From DAIUFH01 sp036844705 (GTDB lineage: Bacteria > Bacillota > Clostridia > Tissierellales > Tissierellaceae), in the NCBI GenBank assembly GCA_036844705.1, contig DAIUFH010000045.1, forward strand, positions 1-17,295: a stretch of 17,295 bases of DNA, in the 5' to 3' direction. The position numbers were made by a program, and so were the translations under genes. This document shows, one piece after another, positions 8,050 to 14,813 of the stretch (position 1 is its first letter; each line of letters opens with the position of its first letter). The notes beneath the pieces were generated by a model. The model did no database searches, was not told the origin of the DNA, and worked only from the letters and a program-made list of their open reading frames with translations.

Positions 8050-8334
8050 ATGTTTGGTCAGATGGGCAAATTATTTAAAATTGGGATGCTTAGAAGTGGT
8101 AGGACTGTTAAAATGTCTAAATCCGAATTGATTGATTTAGTAATAAACCTATATTATATAAAGAAAGAAGTTGCACCTGAGCAATACAAGGAAATATACA
8201 AACTATATTTAGAAATTAGCAAGGATAAAGAACCAATAGAGATGGATATGGATAAATATCTTGAGGCAGTTAATGAATTAACCGCTCAATTTAAAGCAAT
8301 AGCTCCTATTAAAATAAACGATATACAAAAATAA
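8050..8334 (+). CDS. conserved-looking protein of unknown function, 94 aa
   Basis: I do not recognise this protein. It has no signal peptide or membrane helix and looks soluble and mostly helical. The N-terminal 20 residues are basic and glycine-containing. A helical stretch SKSELIDLVINLYY (24-37) is followed by an acidic/lysine-rich helix region and a C-terminal helix ending in IKINDIQK. It is very likely a real gene: a near-perfect GGAGGAGG site (8030-8037) lies 12 bases before the ATG, with an extended -10 promoter upstream, and the codon use matches its neighbours. No cysteine, metal-binding or nucleotide-binding motif is visible. The zinc-ribbon membrane protein begins 70 bases downstream and might be co-transcribed, since no terminator separates them. 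Confidence 0.7.
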   Translation: MFGQMGKLFKIGMLRSGRTVKMSKSELIDLVINLYYIKKEVAPEQYKEIYKLYLEISKDKEPIEMDMDKYLEAVNELTAQFKAIAPIKINDIQK

Positions 8335-8404
8335 TGATAAAAGTTCACACAATTTTAACAATCTTAGGTTATGATATTCAAAAATACAGATAAGGAGAAA
8401 TAAT

Positions 8405-8800
8405 ATGAAGGAACGGCTTAGAAAGTTTATGCAGGGGAGATATGGTGTAGATCAGCTGTCGAATGCAATGATTACATTAAGTGTTATTTTAGTTGTCATA
8501 AGTATTTTTACTAAATCTAGTTATGCGAACATTGCTGCAATGGTGATATTGGCACTAAGTTACTTTAGAATATTTTCAAGGAATGTATACAAGAGATATG
8601 ATGAAAATACAAAATTTTTAAATTTGATGAATCCAATCAAATCTAAAATGTATGGGGTCTCTAATCGAGTAAAGCATTTTAGAACACATAAATTTTTTAA
8701 ATGTCCTCAATGTAAGCAGGAATTAAGAGTACCGAAGGGAAAGGGAAAAATAATAGTCAGTTGTCCAAAATGCCATACAAAATTTGAGGCAAGAACGTAA
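8405..8800 (+). CDS. two-helix membrane protein with C-terminal zinc ribbon
   Basis: A 131-aa protein of a type common but uncharacterised in Clostridia. It starts with a basic segment containing FMQGRYGVDQLS (8-19), then two hydrophobic helices (about 20-36 and 40-55). A Lys/Arg-rich cytoplasmic region follows. The C-terminus is a four-Cys zinc ribbon, CPQC (C100, C103) and CPKC (C120, C123), spaced by the basic loop RVPKGKGK. Both cysteine pairs are intact, so zinc binding is likely. The topology suggests both ends are cytoplasmic with the ribbon near the membrane. Its role is unknown; a membrane-tethered nucleic-acid or protein-binding module is possible but only a guess. AAGGAG six bases before the ATG fixes the start. 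Confidence 0.8.
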   Translation: MKERLRKFMQGRYGVDQLSNAMITLSVILVVISIFTKSSYANIAAMVILALSYFRIFSRNVYKRYDENTKFLNLMNPIKSKMYGVSNRVKHFRTHKFFKCPQCKQELRVPKGKGKIIVSCPKCHTKFEART

Positions 8801-8940
8801 GTTAGGTTCGTTTATATATGATTAATCTTTCATAAACTTTATAACATCATTGCAGTTAGGATTTTAATATAAATTGTTTCAATAATTATATATAAAACAC
8901 CTAAAAAATAGAGCGATAGAATAAATATTTCCTCATAACG

Positions 8941-8969
8941 TTGTTAAATTAAGCATAATATCATATTAA
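8941..8969 (+). promoter_or_regulatory. possible sigma-A promoter for the holin-like gene
   Basis: TTGTTA (8941-8946), a 17-base spacer and TATTAA (8964-8969) lie just before the ribosome site at 8980. In DNA this A+T-rich such a match can arise by chance. The rest of the 185-base gap 8801-8985 shows nothing clear. Confidence 0.35.
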
Positions 8970-8979
8970 AGAATGTTAT

Positions 8980-8985
8980 GGGGGG
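8980..8985 (+). promoter_or_regulatory. ribosome binding site of the holin-like gene, favouring ATG 8992
   Basis: A run of six G directly abuts the ATG at 8986 but is six bases before the ATG at 8992. The second ATG is therefore the likelier start. Confidence 0.55.
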
Positions 8986-8991
8986 ATGGGT

Positions 8992-9288
8992 ATGTTTGAA
9001 GATTTTATGACTATGGACGTACTAACGACATTTGCAGGGATAACTGGGGCAGTTATAGTAATAGTTCAATTTACTAAATCTTTGATAAAGAAAAAATTTG
9101 GAGACCATTTTGTAAGGTTGTATTCATTTATTATTGCTTTGATTCTTTCTTTTCTATTTAATAAGCAAGGTGCAAATATTGAAGGAATTGTTCTCACTAT
9201 TATTAATGCTATGATGATTACAATAGCAAGTATGGGTGGATATGAGCTTATAGCTGATCCAATGGCTCAGAGTGTACGTAAGAAATAG
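8992..9288 (+). CDS. small three-helix membrane protein, holin-like
   Basis: A 98-aa hydrophobic protein (100 aa if the ATG at 8986 is used). It has three predicted membrane segments, at about residues 10-29, 42-58 and 64-86, with basic residues between the first two (KSLIKKKFGDH) and at the very C-terminus (RKK). The size, helix number and charged tail resemble small phage-type holins, and similar proteins occur in Clostridia genomes. No endolysin or other phage gene is nearby, so a lysis role is not supported; a host membrane protein with this shape is just as possible. It ends 18 bases before the 53-aa gene and is probably co-transcribed with it, both ending at the terminator at 9467. Confidence 0.72.
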   Translation: MFEDFMTMDVLTTFAGITGAVIVIVQFTKSLIKKKFGDHFVRLYSFIIALILSFLFNKQGANIEGIVLTIINAMMITIASMGGYELIADPMAQSVRKK

Positions 9289-9306
9289 AAGAATTGGAGG
9301 TGCTTT

Positions 9307-9468
9307 ATGAAACATGCCGCTTTTGTACAATATGATGATGACTCTAAGCTAAAGGAAAAAGTAGAAGAATGGATACGTGAGAATGAAGACAATATATTAG
9401 AGATAGTAGATATAGAATACGCACAAAAGGATTCAATATATATAGCAACGATTACTTATCTAGATTAA
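9307..9468 (+). CDS. 53-aa acidic protein, possibly Cse60-like sporulation protein
   Basis: A short gene with clear support: GGAGGTG (9296-9302) lies four bases before the ATG, and the stop codon overlaps the stem of a strong terminator. The product is small, acidic and soluble. It starts MKHAAFVQYDDDSKLKEKVE, has an amphipathic helix (about 14-25), then two likely beta strands, ILEIVDIEYA (30-39) and SIYIATITYLD (43-53). This layout (short strand, acidic helix, D-I-x-Y strand, Tyr-rich final strand) recalls the Bacillus sporulation protein Cse60 as I remember it; the resemblance is weak at this length. The neighbouring holin-like gene is probably in the same transcript. Confidence 0.72.
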   Translation: MKHAAFVQYDDDSKLKEKVEEWIRENEDNILEIVDIEYAQKDSIYIATITYLD

Positions 9469-9492
9469 AGAAGCTTTTGCTTCTTTTTTTTT
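9467..9492 (+). terminator. strong intrinsic terminator
   Basis: A perfect 8-bp stem, AAAGAAGC (9467-9474) with GCTTCTTT (9479-9486), has a TTTT loop and runs into a T-tract to 9492. It overlaps the stop codon of the 53-aa gene. Confidence 0.88.
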
Positions 9493-9597
9493 AACATCCT
9501 TTATGTTATATTAAACTTGAAAGGTATTAATTGAAGTGTATATGGAAATTAATTTAATGATATAAGTTAATTGTGAATGGAGAGAGGAGGTAATTGT

Positions 9598-10290
9598 ATG
9601 AATGGTAGGTTGTTCTGGGGATTTATACTGATACTTCTTGGTGTAGGCTTATTGTTGGATCAGACAGGATATATAAATTTCGGTGATATAATATCTCTAT
9701 ATTGGCCCTGTATATTGATTTTAATAGGTATCTTTGGATTATTTGACAGAAAATCTTCTAAGGTATGGAATTCTGTTCTTGTTATTTTTGGTGTATTAAT
9801 GCAGATGAGAAGACTAGATTATATTGATGTGGATATTTTTAGATTATTATTTCCAATAATATTGATTGTAGTTGGTATCAGCATAATTTTTAATTACGGT
9901 GTAAAAAAAAATAATAATTTCGCAGATTCAGAAAAGCGGGGTAGAAGTAATATTTCAATGGAGGATACTGTAGATCTTTTTGTAATTTTTTCCGCGATTG
10001 ATACCTTAAATCAATCTCAGACATTTAAGGGTGGAAAGATTTCAGCAATCTTTGGAGGGATTGACTTAGATTTAAGAAAGGCAAAACTTAATAACAACGA
10101 AGCTTTCATGGATGTAACTGCATTATTTGGAGGGGTGGATATACTAGTACCTGATGATTGGAGAGTTGAGATGATGGGGACACCTATATTAGGTGGATGG
10201 GATAACAATACAAAACCCAATTTAGATCCAAATGCTCCTGTATTAAAAATCAGGGGGACTCCTATATTCGGGGGCATAGAAGTAAAATAG
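9598..10290 (+). CDS. LiaF-like membrane protein (cell-envelope stress family)
   Basis: A 230-aa membrane protein. Its N-terminal half has four hydrophobic segments (about residues 3-20, 31-47, 55-67 and 82-96) matching the LiaI/LiaF-type transmembrane region (FWGFILILLGVGLLLDQ, then YWPCILILIGIF). The C-terminal half (about 120-230) is the soluble LiaF/DUF2154-type domain, with repeated glycine turns: AIFGGIDLDLR, ALFGGVDILVPDDW, GTPILGG and GTPIFGGIEVK, which probably form a right-handed beta coil. In Bacillus, LiaF restrains the LiaRS two-component system that senses cell-wall antibiotics. No kinase or regulator gene is adjacent, so this copy is an orphan and its role is uncertain. The ATG at 9598 is preferred over 9577: AGAGGAGG (9583-9590) lies seven bases upstream and would be coding if the earlier start were used. 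Confidence 0.83.
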   Translation: MNGRLFWGFILILLGVGLLLDQTGYINFGDIISLYWPCILILIGIFGLFDRKSSKVWNSVLVIFGVLMQMRRLDYIDVDIFRLLFPIILIVVGISIIFNYGVKKNNNFADSEKRGRSNISMEDTVDLFVIFSAIDTLNQSQTFKGGKISAIFGGIDLDLRKAKLNNNEAFMDVTALFGGVDILVPDDWRVEMMGTPILGGWDNNTKPNLDPNAPVLKIRGTPIFGGIEVK

Positions 10291-10297
10291 ACTTAAA

Positions 10298-10327
10298 TAG
10301 ATAGGATGCTAAATGGCATCCTATCTA
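10298..10327 (+). terminator. hairpin after the LiaF-like gene, weak terminator candidate
   Basis: A perfect 12-bp stem (10298-10309 with 10316-10327) and six-base loop lie eight bases past the stop codon. No T-tract follows, so it may instead stabilise the 3' end or need a factor to terminate. Confidence 0.45.
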
Positions 10328-10408
10328 CATATATAGGGTAATAAGTTTAATTAGGATATAATAAGAATAATGTATGATAATATATGAAAAAAGTAAGGAT
10401 GTGATTTG

Positions 10409-11656
10409 ATGGAAAACAAACTTCGAATAGCCATTGTTGTATTTTTTGCTCTTTTGATTTCCTTTGTATTTATTGTTATAAAGAGTGAAATAAAAAATAT
10501 GGAAGAGTTGAAAGTACAATATCCTGATCTAAAAAGCGAAGTATATTCACTAAGGATGGACAGCCTGCATATATGGGGTGTGAACTTGATATTATCCTTT
10601 GCAATTCCTTTGTTTTTTCTTACATCTAGGCTATCACAAAAAATAAATCTAACAGTAGGTCAGGGTAAAAATCTGTTTTTTTCAGGCTTACTATATGGGA
10701 TTATATTTTTTGGATTGATATTTTTAATTAACTTACCACTTGATTTTTATTCATCATTCTATTTAAAACATAAATATGGATTGTCAGATCAAACCTTTTT
10801 AAGATGGTTAGAATTGAATTTAAAAGGATTTTTGGTAAACGATTGCTTGATTGCTTTGTTACTTTGGATTCCTTATTATTTTATTTACAGTAATCCAAAA
10901 GGTTGGTGGTTAAATCTTGGATTGCTTGCAATTCCGGTTATTATATTTATGGTTTTTATTTCTCCATTTCTCATAGATCCAATATTTAATAAATATACAT
11001 CTATAGAAAATGAACAACTGGGGCAAGCGATAGATAGTCTATTGGAGCGTGCGGGAATTGAGGATGCTCAGATTTTTATGGTTGATAAAAGTAAGGATAC
11101 AAAAACCATGAATGCTTATATGACAGGTATATTTAAATCAAAAAGGATAGTGCTATGGGATACAACAATTGACAATATGACTGAGGAGGAAATTTTAAGT
11201 ATTACTTCGCATGAAATGGGACATTATGTTAAAGGTCATATATGGAAAAATATTATATTCAGCTCAGTTGGGACTATTTTAATTCTATATTTAGTGTTTA
11301 TATCTTCAAGGTGGATTCTAAAGGCATCTGATGGTAGCTTTGGTTTTAGAAATCTTTATAATTATTCATCATTGCCACTGTTGATACTTGCATTAAATCT
11401 ATTTACTTTTTTAGGTTCTCCAATTTCTAGTTACGTATCTAGAACTATGGAGATCGAAGCTGATTCATATGAAATATCACTGACTAAAAATAGAATGCCT
11501 GCTATTTCTGCAATGAAAAAACTTTACGATACAAGTCTTGGAATTCCTCGACCATCTAAAATATATAAAATATGGTACTATACTCATCCTCCATTGGAGG
11601 AGAGAATAGAGTTCTATAAGACTGTTGATTTTGAGTATATTGGCGAAAAAAGTTGA
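10409..11656 (+). CDS. M48 family membrane zinc protease (Ste24/CAAX protease 1-like)
   Basis: A 415-aa integral membrane metalloprotease. The full M48A layout is present: an N-terminal CAAX_prot N-domain with several membrane helices (about 8-25, 54-72, 90-109, 144-160, 169-189), then the peptidase domain. HEMGH (268-272) is the HExxH zinc site, and E348 in SRTMEIEAD (344-352) is the likely third ligand. C-terminal helices at about 284-303 and 321-338 complete the fold, and HPPLEERI (393-400) is a conserved M48 tail motif. Eukaryotic relatives process prenylated proteins, but bacterial ones are thought to act in membrane-protein quality control. The ATG at 10409 follows AAGGAT at eight bases; a TTG three bases earlier is unlikely. 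It has no terminator-separated partner; the LiaF-like gene upstream may share an envelope-stress theme. Confidence 0.92.
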   Translation: MENKLRIAIVVFFALLISFVFIVIKSEIKNMEELKVQYPDLKSEVYSLRMDSLHIWGVNLILSFAIPLFFLTSRLSQKINLTVGQGKNLFFSGLLYGIIFFGLIFLINLPLDFYSSFYLKHKYGLSDQTFLRWLELNLKGFLVNDCLIALLLWIPYYFIYSNPKGWWLNLGLLAIPVIIFMVFISPFLIDPIFNKYTSIENEQLGQAIDSLLERAGIEDAQIFMVDKSKDTKTMNAYMTGIFKSKRIVLWDTTIDNMTEEEILSITSHEMGHYVKGHIWKNIIFSSVGTILILYLVFISSRWILKASDGSFGFRNLYNYSSLPLLILALNLFTFLGSPISSYVSRTMEIEADSYEISLTKNRMPAISAMKKLYDTSLGIPRPSKIYKIWYYTHPPLEERIEFYKTVDFEYIGEKS

Positions 11657-11680
11657 ATTTTGTAAATAGTCATAATTTAG

Positions 11681-11709
11681 TTGAAATTGGTATAGTTTGG
11701 TTGTATAAT
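11681..11709 (+). promoter_or_regulatory. sigma-A promoter of the second ABC importer
   Basis: TTGAAA (11681-11686), a 17-base spacer and a perfect TATAAT (11704-11709) lie about 75 bases before the binding-protein ATG. This is the best two-box promoter in the window and probably drives the whole importer. Confidence 0.78.
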
Positions 11710-11784
11710 TTAATATATATTAGAAAACTTTGAATTGTTTGATTGTTCGAAGGGCTAATAATATTAAATAAAGGGGGAAGTTTA

Positions 11785-13008
11785 ATGGCTAAGAGGATTA
11801 CTTGTTTACTATTAGCTTTAGTGATGGTTATTACTTTAGCAGGGTGTCGTGCTGCAGAGACCCCAGCTTCAAGTCAAGAACCAGCACCTGCTGAAACACC
11901 TGAAACACCAGCGGATGATTCGGCAGAGACACCAGATGCTGAAACACCAACTGAAGGAGATTATAAAATTGGTATTATAACAGGTACAGTATCACAAGGT
12001 GAAGAGGAATATGAAGCAGCTCAAAACATGGTAGCTAAATATGGTAATGAAATAATAGTTACTGCTACATATCCTGATAACTTTTCAGCTGAAACCGAGA
12101 CTACTATAGCAAACGTAGTAGCGTTGGCATCAGATCCAGATGTAAAGGCTATAGTTTTTGTTCAGGCAGTACCAGGTGCAGCTGCAGCTATCGATAAGGT
12201 ACGAGAAACTCGTCCGGATATGTTATTTGTAGCTGGAGTTGCTGCAGAGGATCCTGCAACTATAGCTAGTAAGGCAGACATAGTCATGCTAGTAGACGAA
12301 ATCTCAATGGGTACATCTATTCCTACTAAAGCAGCAGAAATGGGTGCTAAAACGTTTATCCACTATTCATTTGCCCGTCACTTGTCCTATGCAACGATTG
12401 CTGCACGTCGTGAGCTTATGATTCAAAAATGTAATGAACTTGGTATAGAATTTGTTGATGTTGCAGCTCCAGATCCAACAGGTGATGCTGGTGTATCAGG
12501 TGCTCAACAATTTATACTTGAAGACGTACCTCGTCAAATTGCTCAATATGGAAAGGATACAGCTTTCTTCTCTACAAACTGCTCAATGCAGGAACCATTA
12601 ATAAGATCAGTCCTTGAACAAGGTGGAATTTATCCACAACAATGTTGCCCAAGTCCATATCATGGATATCCAGCAGCTCTTAATATAAATGTTTCCGGTC
12701 ATGCTGGAGATGTTCAATATATGCTTGATTCTATAGATGAAAAACTTACCGAAGCCGGCCAAGAGGCTAGAATGGCTACATGGGGAGTTCCAATCAATAT
12801 GTTAATGGTTGAAGCAGGTGTTGACTATTCAATTGAATTCCTTGAAGGAAGAACAAACGGAAGACTTGATGAAGGCGTTTTAAATGGTATTGTTAATAGA
12901 ATAGCTGGTGGAGAAGGTAAGGCTCAACTAACTAAATACAACGAAGATGGCGTTGAACTTGATAATTACTATATGATTCTATGTGATTTCTACGATTTTA
13001 GTGCATAG
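11785..13008 (+). CDS. lipoprotein substrate-binding protein, DUF3798-like
   Basis: Extracytoplasmic receptor of the region-3 ABC importer, 407 aa. The N-terminus is a lipoprotein signal: KR at 3-4, a hydrophobic core, and lipobox L18-A19-G20-C21. An Ala/Pro/Glu/Thr linker with five ETP units (about 22-56) tethers the folded part. The body begins KIGIITGTVSQGEEEY (61-76), resembling a periplasmic-binding-protein type 1 fold, with strands such as AIVFVQAVPG and the pair QQCCPSPYHGYP (285-296). I recall this as the DUF3798 family, found next to such transporters; the ligand is not known. Sugar or nucleoside binding is the default guess from the transporter class. ATG at 11785 has AAGGGGGAAG upstream. 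Its codons look somewhat less A+T-biased than its neighbours, consistent with high expression. Confidence 0.82.
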   Translation: MAKRITCLLLALVMVITLAGCRAAETPASSQEPAPAETPETPADDSAETPDAETPTEGDYKIGIITGTVSQGEEEYEAAQNMVAKYGNEIIVTATYPDNFSAETETTIANVVALASDPDVKAIVFVQAVPGAAAAIDKVRETRPDMLFVAGVAAEDPATIASKADIVMLVDEISMGTSIPTKAAEMGAKTFIHYSFARHLSYATIAARRELMIQKCNELGIEFVDVAAPDPTGDAGVSGAQQFILEDVPRQIAQYGKDTAFFSTNCSMQEPLIRSVLEQGGIYPQQCCPSPYHGYPAALNINVSGHAGDVQYMLDSIDEKLTEAGQEARMATWGVPINMLMVEAGVDYSIEFLEGRTNGRLDEGVLNGIVNRIAGGEGKAQLTKYNEDGVELDNYYMILCDFYDFSA

Positions 13009-13040
13009 TAATCAAGTTTTATAAGAAATGGTGAAAAGTT

Positions 13041-13075
13041 AATCGCCGGCTTGTTCGGCAAGTCGGCGATTTTCA
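13041..13075 (+). terminator. attenuator-type hairpin after the binding-protein gene
   Basis: A 13-bp GC-rich stem (13041-13053 with 13059-13071, one G-U wobble) and a five-base loop end in a short T-run (13070-13073). It lies between the receptor and its ATPase, a place where partial terminators often let the receptor be made in excess. Confidence 0.65.
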
Positions 13076-13119
13076 TGACCTAACCCGATTTGCGCCTTTT
13101 GCAAATCGATGGTAGGTCA
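13076..13119 (+). other. second stem-loop in the structured spacer
   Basis: Arms TGACCTA (13076-13082) and TAGGTCA (13113-13119) enclose a 3x4 internal loop and an inner perfect 8-bp stem (13086-13093 with 13101-13108). The loop is GCCTTTT. No gene lies here. Confidence 0.6.
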
Positions 13120-13125
13120 GATACA

Positions 13126-13177
13126 GACTAGCCAAATCTGTGCGAGTGAAGCGAGCAAACAGATTTGTGCTAAAGTC
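13126..13177 (+). repeat. third stem-loop, with a GCGAG repeat in its loop
   Basis: A 9-bp perfect stem (CAAATCTGT, 13133-13141, with 13159-13167) extends outward through shorter pairings (13126-13132 with 13169-13177) with small bulges. The loop holds GCGAG twice (13142-13146 and 13151-13155) around TGAA. GCGAG(C)GAAGCGAGC-type text recalls dispersed structured intergenic repeats that I remember from Clostridia, but only one copy is seen here. Confidence 0.5.
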
Positions 13178-13214
13178 AGTTCATTTATTTGACTTAAATA
13201 AAGAGGAGGGGTGA

Positions 13215-14813
13215 ATGTTGGAAACCCGATATCTTCTAAATATGGACAACATATCTAAGGAGTATTATGGAAATAAAGTACTTAAAAATGTTAGTTTGCA
13301 GGTGAAGCCTGGTGAAATACATGCCCTTATGGGGGAAAATGGAGCTGGAAAATCAACGCTGATGAATATTTTATTTGGTATGCCAGTAATACATACAAGC
13401 GGAGGATTTGAAGGTATCGTTGAAATAGACGGTGAAAAGGTAGTTATAGATGCGCCGCATAATGCTATGAATTTTGGCATTGGGATGGTTCATCAGGAAT
13501 TTATGCTGATACCGGGCTTTACAGTAACTGAAAATATAAAGGTAGGTAGAGAGATTAGTAAACCTACTTTTTTAAGTCATATTTTTGGGAAAAGCCTAGA
13601 AAGCTTAGATATAGAACAAATGAAAAAGGATGCCAAAAAAGCTCTCGCAGATATTGGGCTGAATATTGAAGAGTACGTAAAGATAGCAGGTTTACCTATT
13701 GGATATATGCAATTTATTGAAATTGCAAGAGAAATAGATAAAACTGGCATTAAACTTTTGGTGTTTGATGAGCCAACTGCTGTACTTGCTGAAAGTGAAG
13801 CAAACAGGCTACTTGAAATAATGAAGATTATTGCAAGTAAAGGAATAGCAATTATATTTATTACTCATAGATTGGATGAGGTAATGACAGTAGCGGATAG
13901 CTTAACGGTTTTACGTGACGGTGAATTTGTTGCACGAAAGGACGTAAAGGATACCTCTGTAGAAGAAATTGCAGAGCTTATGATAGGTCGTAAGGTCGTA
14001 AAGCTTGTAGATGATGTTGAAGACAAGAGAATATTAAAAGATGATGATATAGCACTTTCATTAAAGGATTTTCATGTAAATATGCCAGGAGAAATGGTAA
14101 AGGGTATTGACCTTAATATACGTAATGGAGAAATTTTTGGCATTGGTGGTCTTGCAGGACAAGGAAAAGTGGGAATACCTAATGGAATCATGGGTTTATA
14201 TGAATCGGAAGGAACAGCTACGCTATATGGTAAGGAGCTTGAGCTTAAAGAACTTGGAAATGCTTTAGAAAATGGAATTTCATTTGTTTCCGAGGACCGA
14301 AGAGGTGTAGGCTTGTTGCTTGGTGAATCCATCGAGCAGAATATTACTTTTAATGCAATACAGATTAAGGAAGATTTTCTCATTAAATTAGGTCCAATTA
14401 AGCTTTATGATAAAAAGAAAGCTAAGAATCATACTTTAGATATGATTAAACTTCTAGATATAAGATGTACTGGCCCTAGACAAATAGCAGGCAATCTATC
14501 TGGAGGAAATCAACAGAAGGTATGCTTAGCAAGAGCACTTACAATGAATCCAAAACTGCTTATTGTATCTGAACCAACAAGAGGTATTGATATAGGTGCA
14601 AAGAAGCTTGTACTCGAATACCTTGTTAAATTGAACCGTGAAGAAGGTTTAACGATTATTATGGTAAGTTCCGAATTGGTTGAGTTGCGCTCACTATGTG
14701 ATCGTATAGCCATAGTTTCTGACGGGAAGCTGGCAAAAATTCTTAACCCTGATGCACCTGATGCTGAATTTGGGCTGGCAATGGCAGGTGCAAAGAAAGA
14801 AGGTGCTAATTAA
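13215..14813 (+). CDS. double-domain sugar/nucleoside-type ABC importer ATPase
   Basis: A fused two-ABC ATPase (532 aa) of the RbsA/MglA/BMP class that powers the importer. Domain 1 (about 1-260): Walker A GENGAGKST (40-48), Walker B LLVFDEP (D185, E186), H-loop H218, but the signature is LPIGYMQ (160-166), with Pro for the usual Ser. Domain 2 (about 275-532): Walker A is degenerate, GLAGQGKVG (312-320), keeping Lys318 but lacking Ser/Thr after it; the signature LSGGNQQKV (428-436) is perfect; Walker B reads LLIVSEP with Ser452 in place of Asp; the switch position is Ser. The paired site made of Walker A1 and signature 2 is therefore consensus, and the other is degenerate. ATG at 13215 follows GAGGAGG. 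Its stop overlaps the next ATG (TAATG). Confidence 0.93.
   Translation: MLETRYLLNMDNISKEYYGNKVLKNVSLQVKPGEIHALMGENGAGKSTLMNILFGMPVIHTSGGFEGIVEIDGEKVVIDAPHNAMNFGIGMVHQEFMLIPGFTVTENIKVGREISKPTFLSHIFGKSLESLDIEQMKKDAKKALADIGLNIEEYVKIAGLPIGYMQFIEIAREIDKTGIKLLVFDEPTAVLAESEANRLLEIMKIIASKGIAIIFITHRLDEVMTVADSLTVLRDGEFVARKDVKDTSVEEIAELMIGRKVVKLVDDVEDKRILKDDDIALSLKDFHVNMPGEMVKGIDLNIRNGEIFGIGGLAGQGKVGIPNGIMGLYESEGTATLYGKELELKELGNALENGISFVSEDRRGVGLLLGESIEQNITFNAIQIKEDFLIKLGPIKLYDKKKAKNHTLDMIKLLDIRCTGPRQIAGNLSGGNQQKVCLARALTMNPKLLIVSEPTRGIDIGAKKLVLEYLVKLNREEGLTIIMVSSELVELRSLCDRIAIVSDGKLAKILNPDAPDAEFGLAMAGAKKEGAN

Noticed and set aside
8986..9468. Prophage remnant based on the holin-like gene
   Set aside because: No integrase, endolysin, capsid, tail or attachment repeats anywhere in the window.
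9517..9567. TTGAAA and TTGAAG boxes before the LiaF-like gene
   Set aside because: Several candidate -10 sequences at 16-18 bases, all poor; a promoter probably exists here but I cannot choose one.
10017..10277. Open reading frame on the minus strand inside the LiaF-like gene
   Set aside because: The repeated PPNIGVP-type text is the mirror of the FGG turns in the real gene; no ribosome site, wrong strand, no separate codon signal.
10357..10362. TATAAT before the M48 protease gene as a promoter
   Set aside because: No -35 like box at 16-18 bases (TAGGGT at 10334-10339) and no TG extension; such boxes are common in A+T-rich gaps.
11850..11955. Repeated GAAACACC/GAGACACC units in the binding-protein gene as a tandem repeat element
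   Set aside because: They encode the ETP units of an ordinary Pro/Glu-rich lipoprotein linker and are irregularly spaced.
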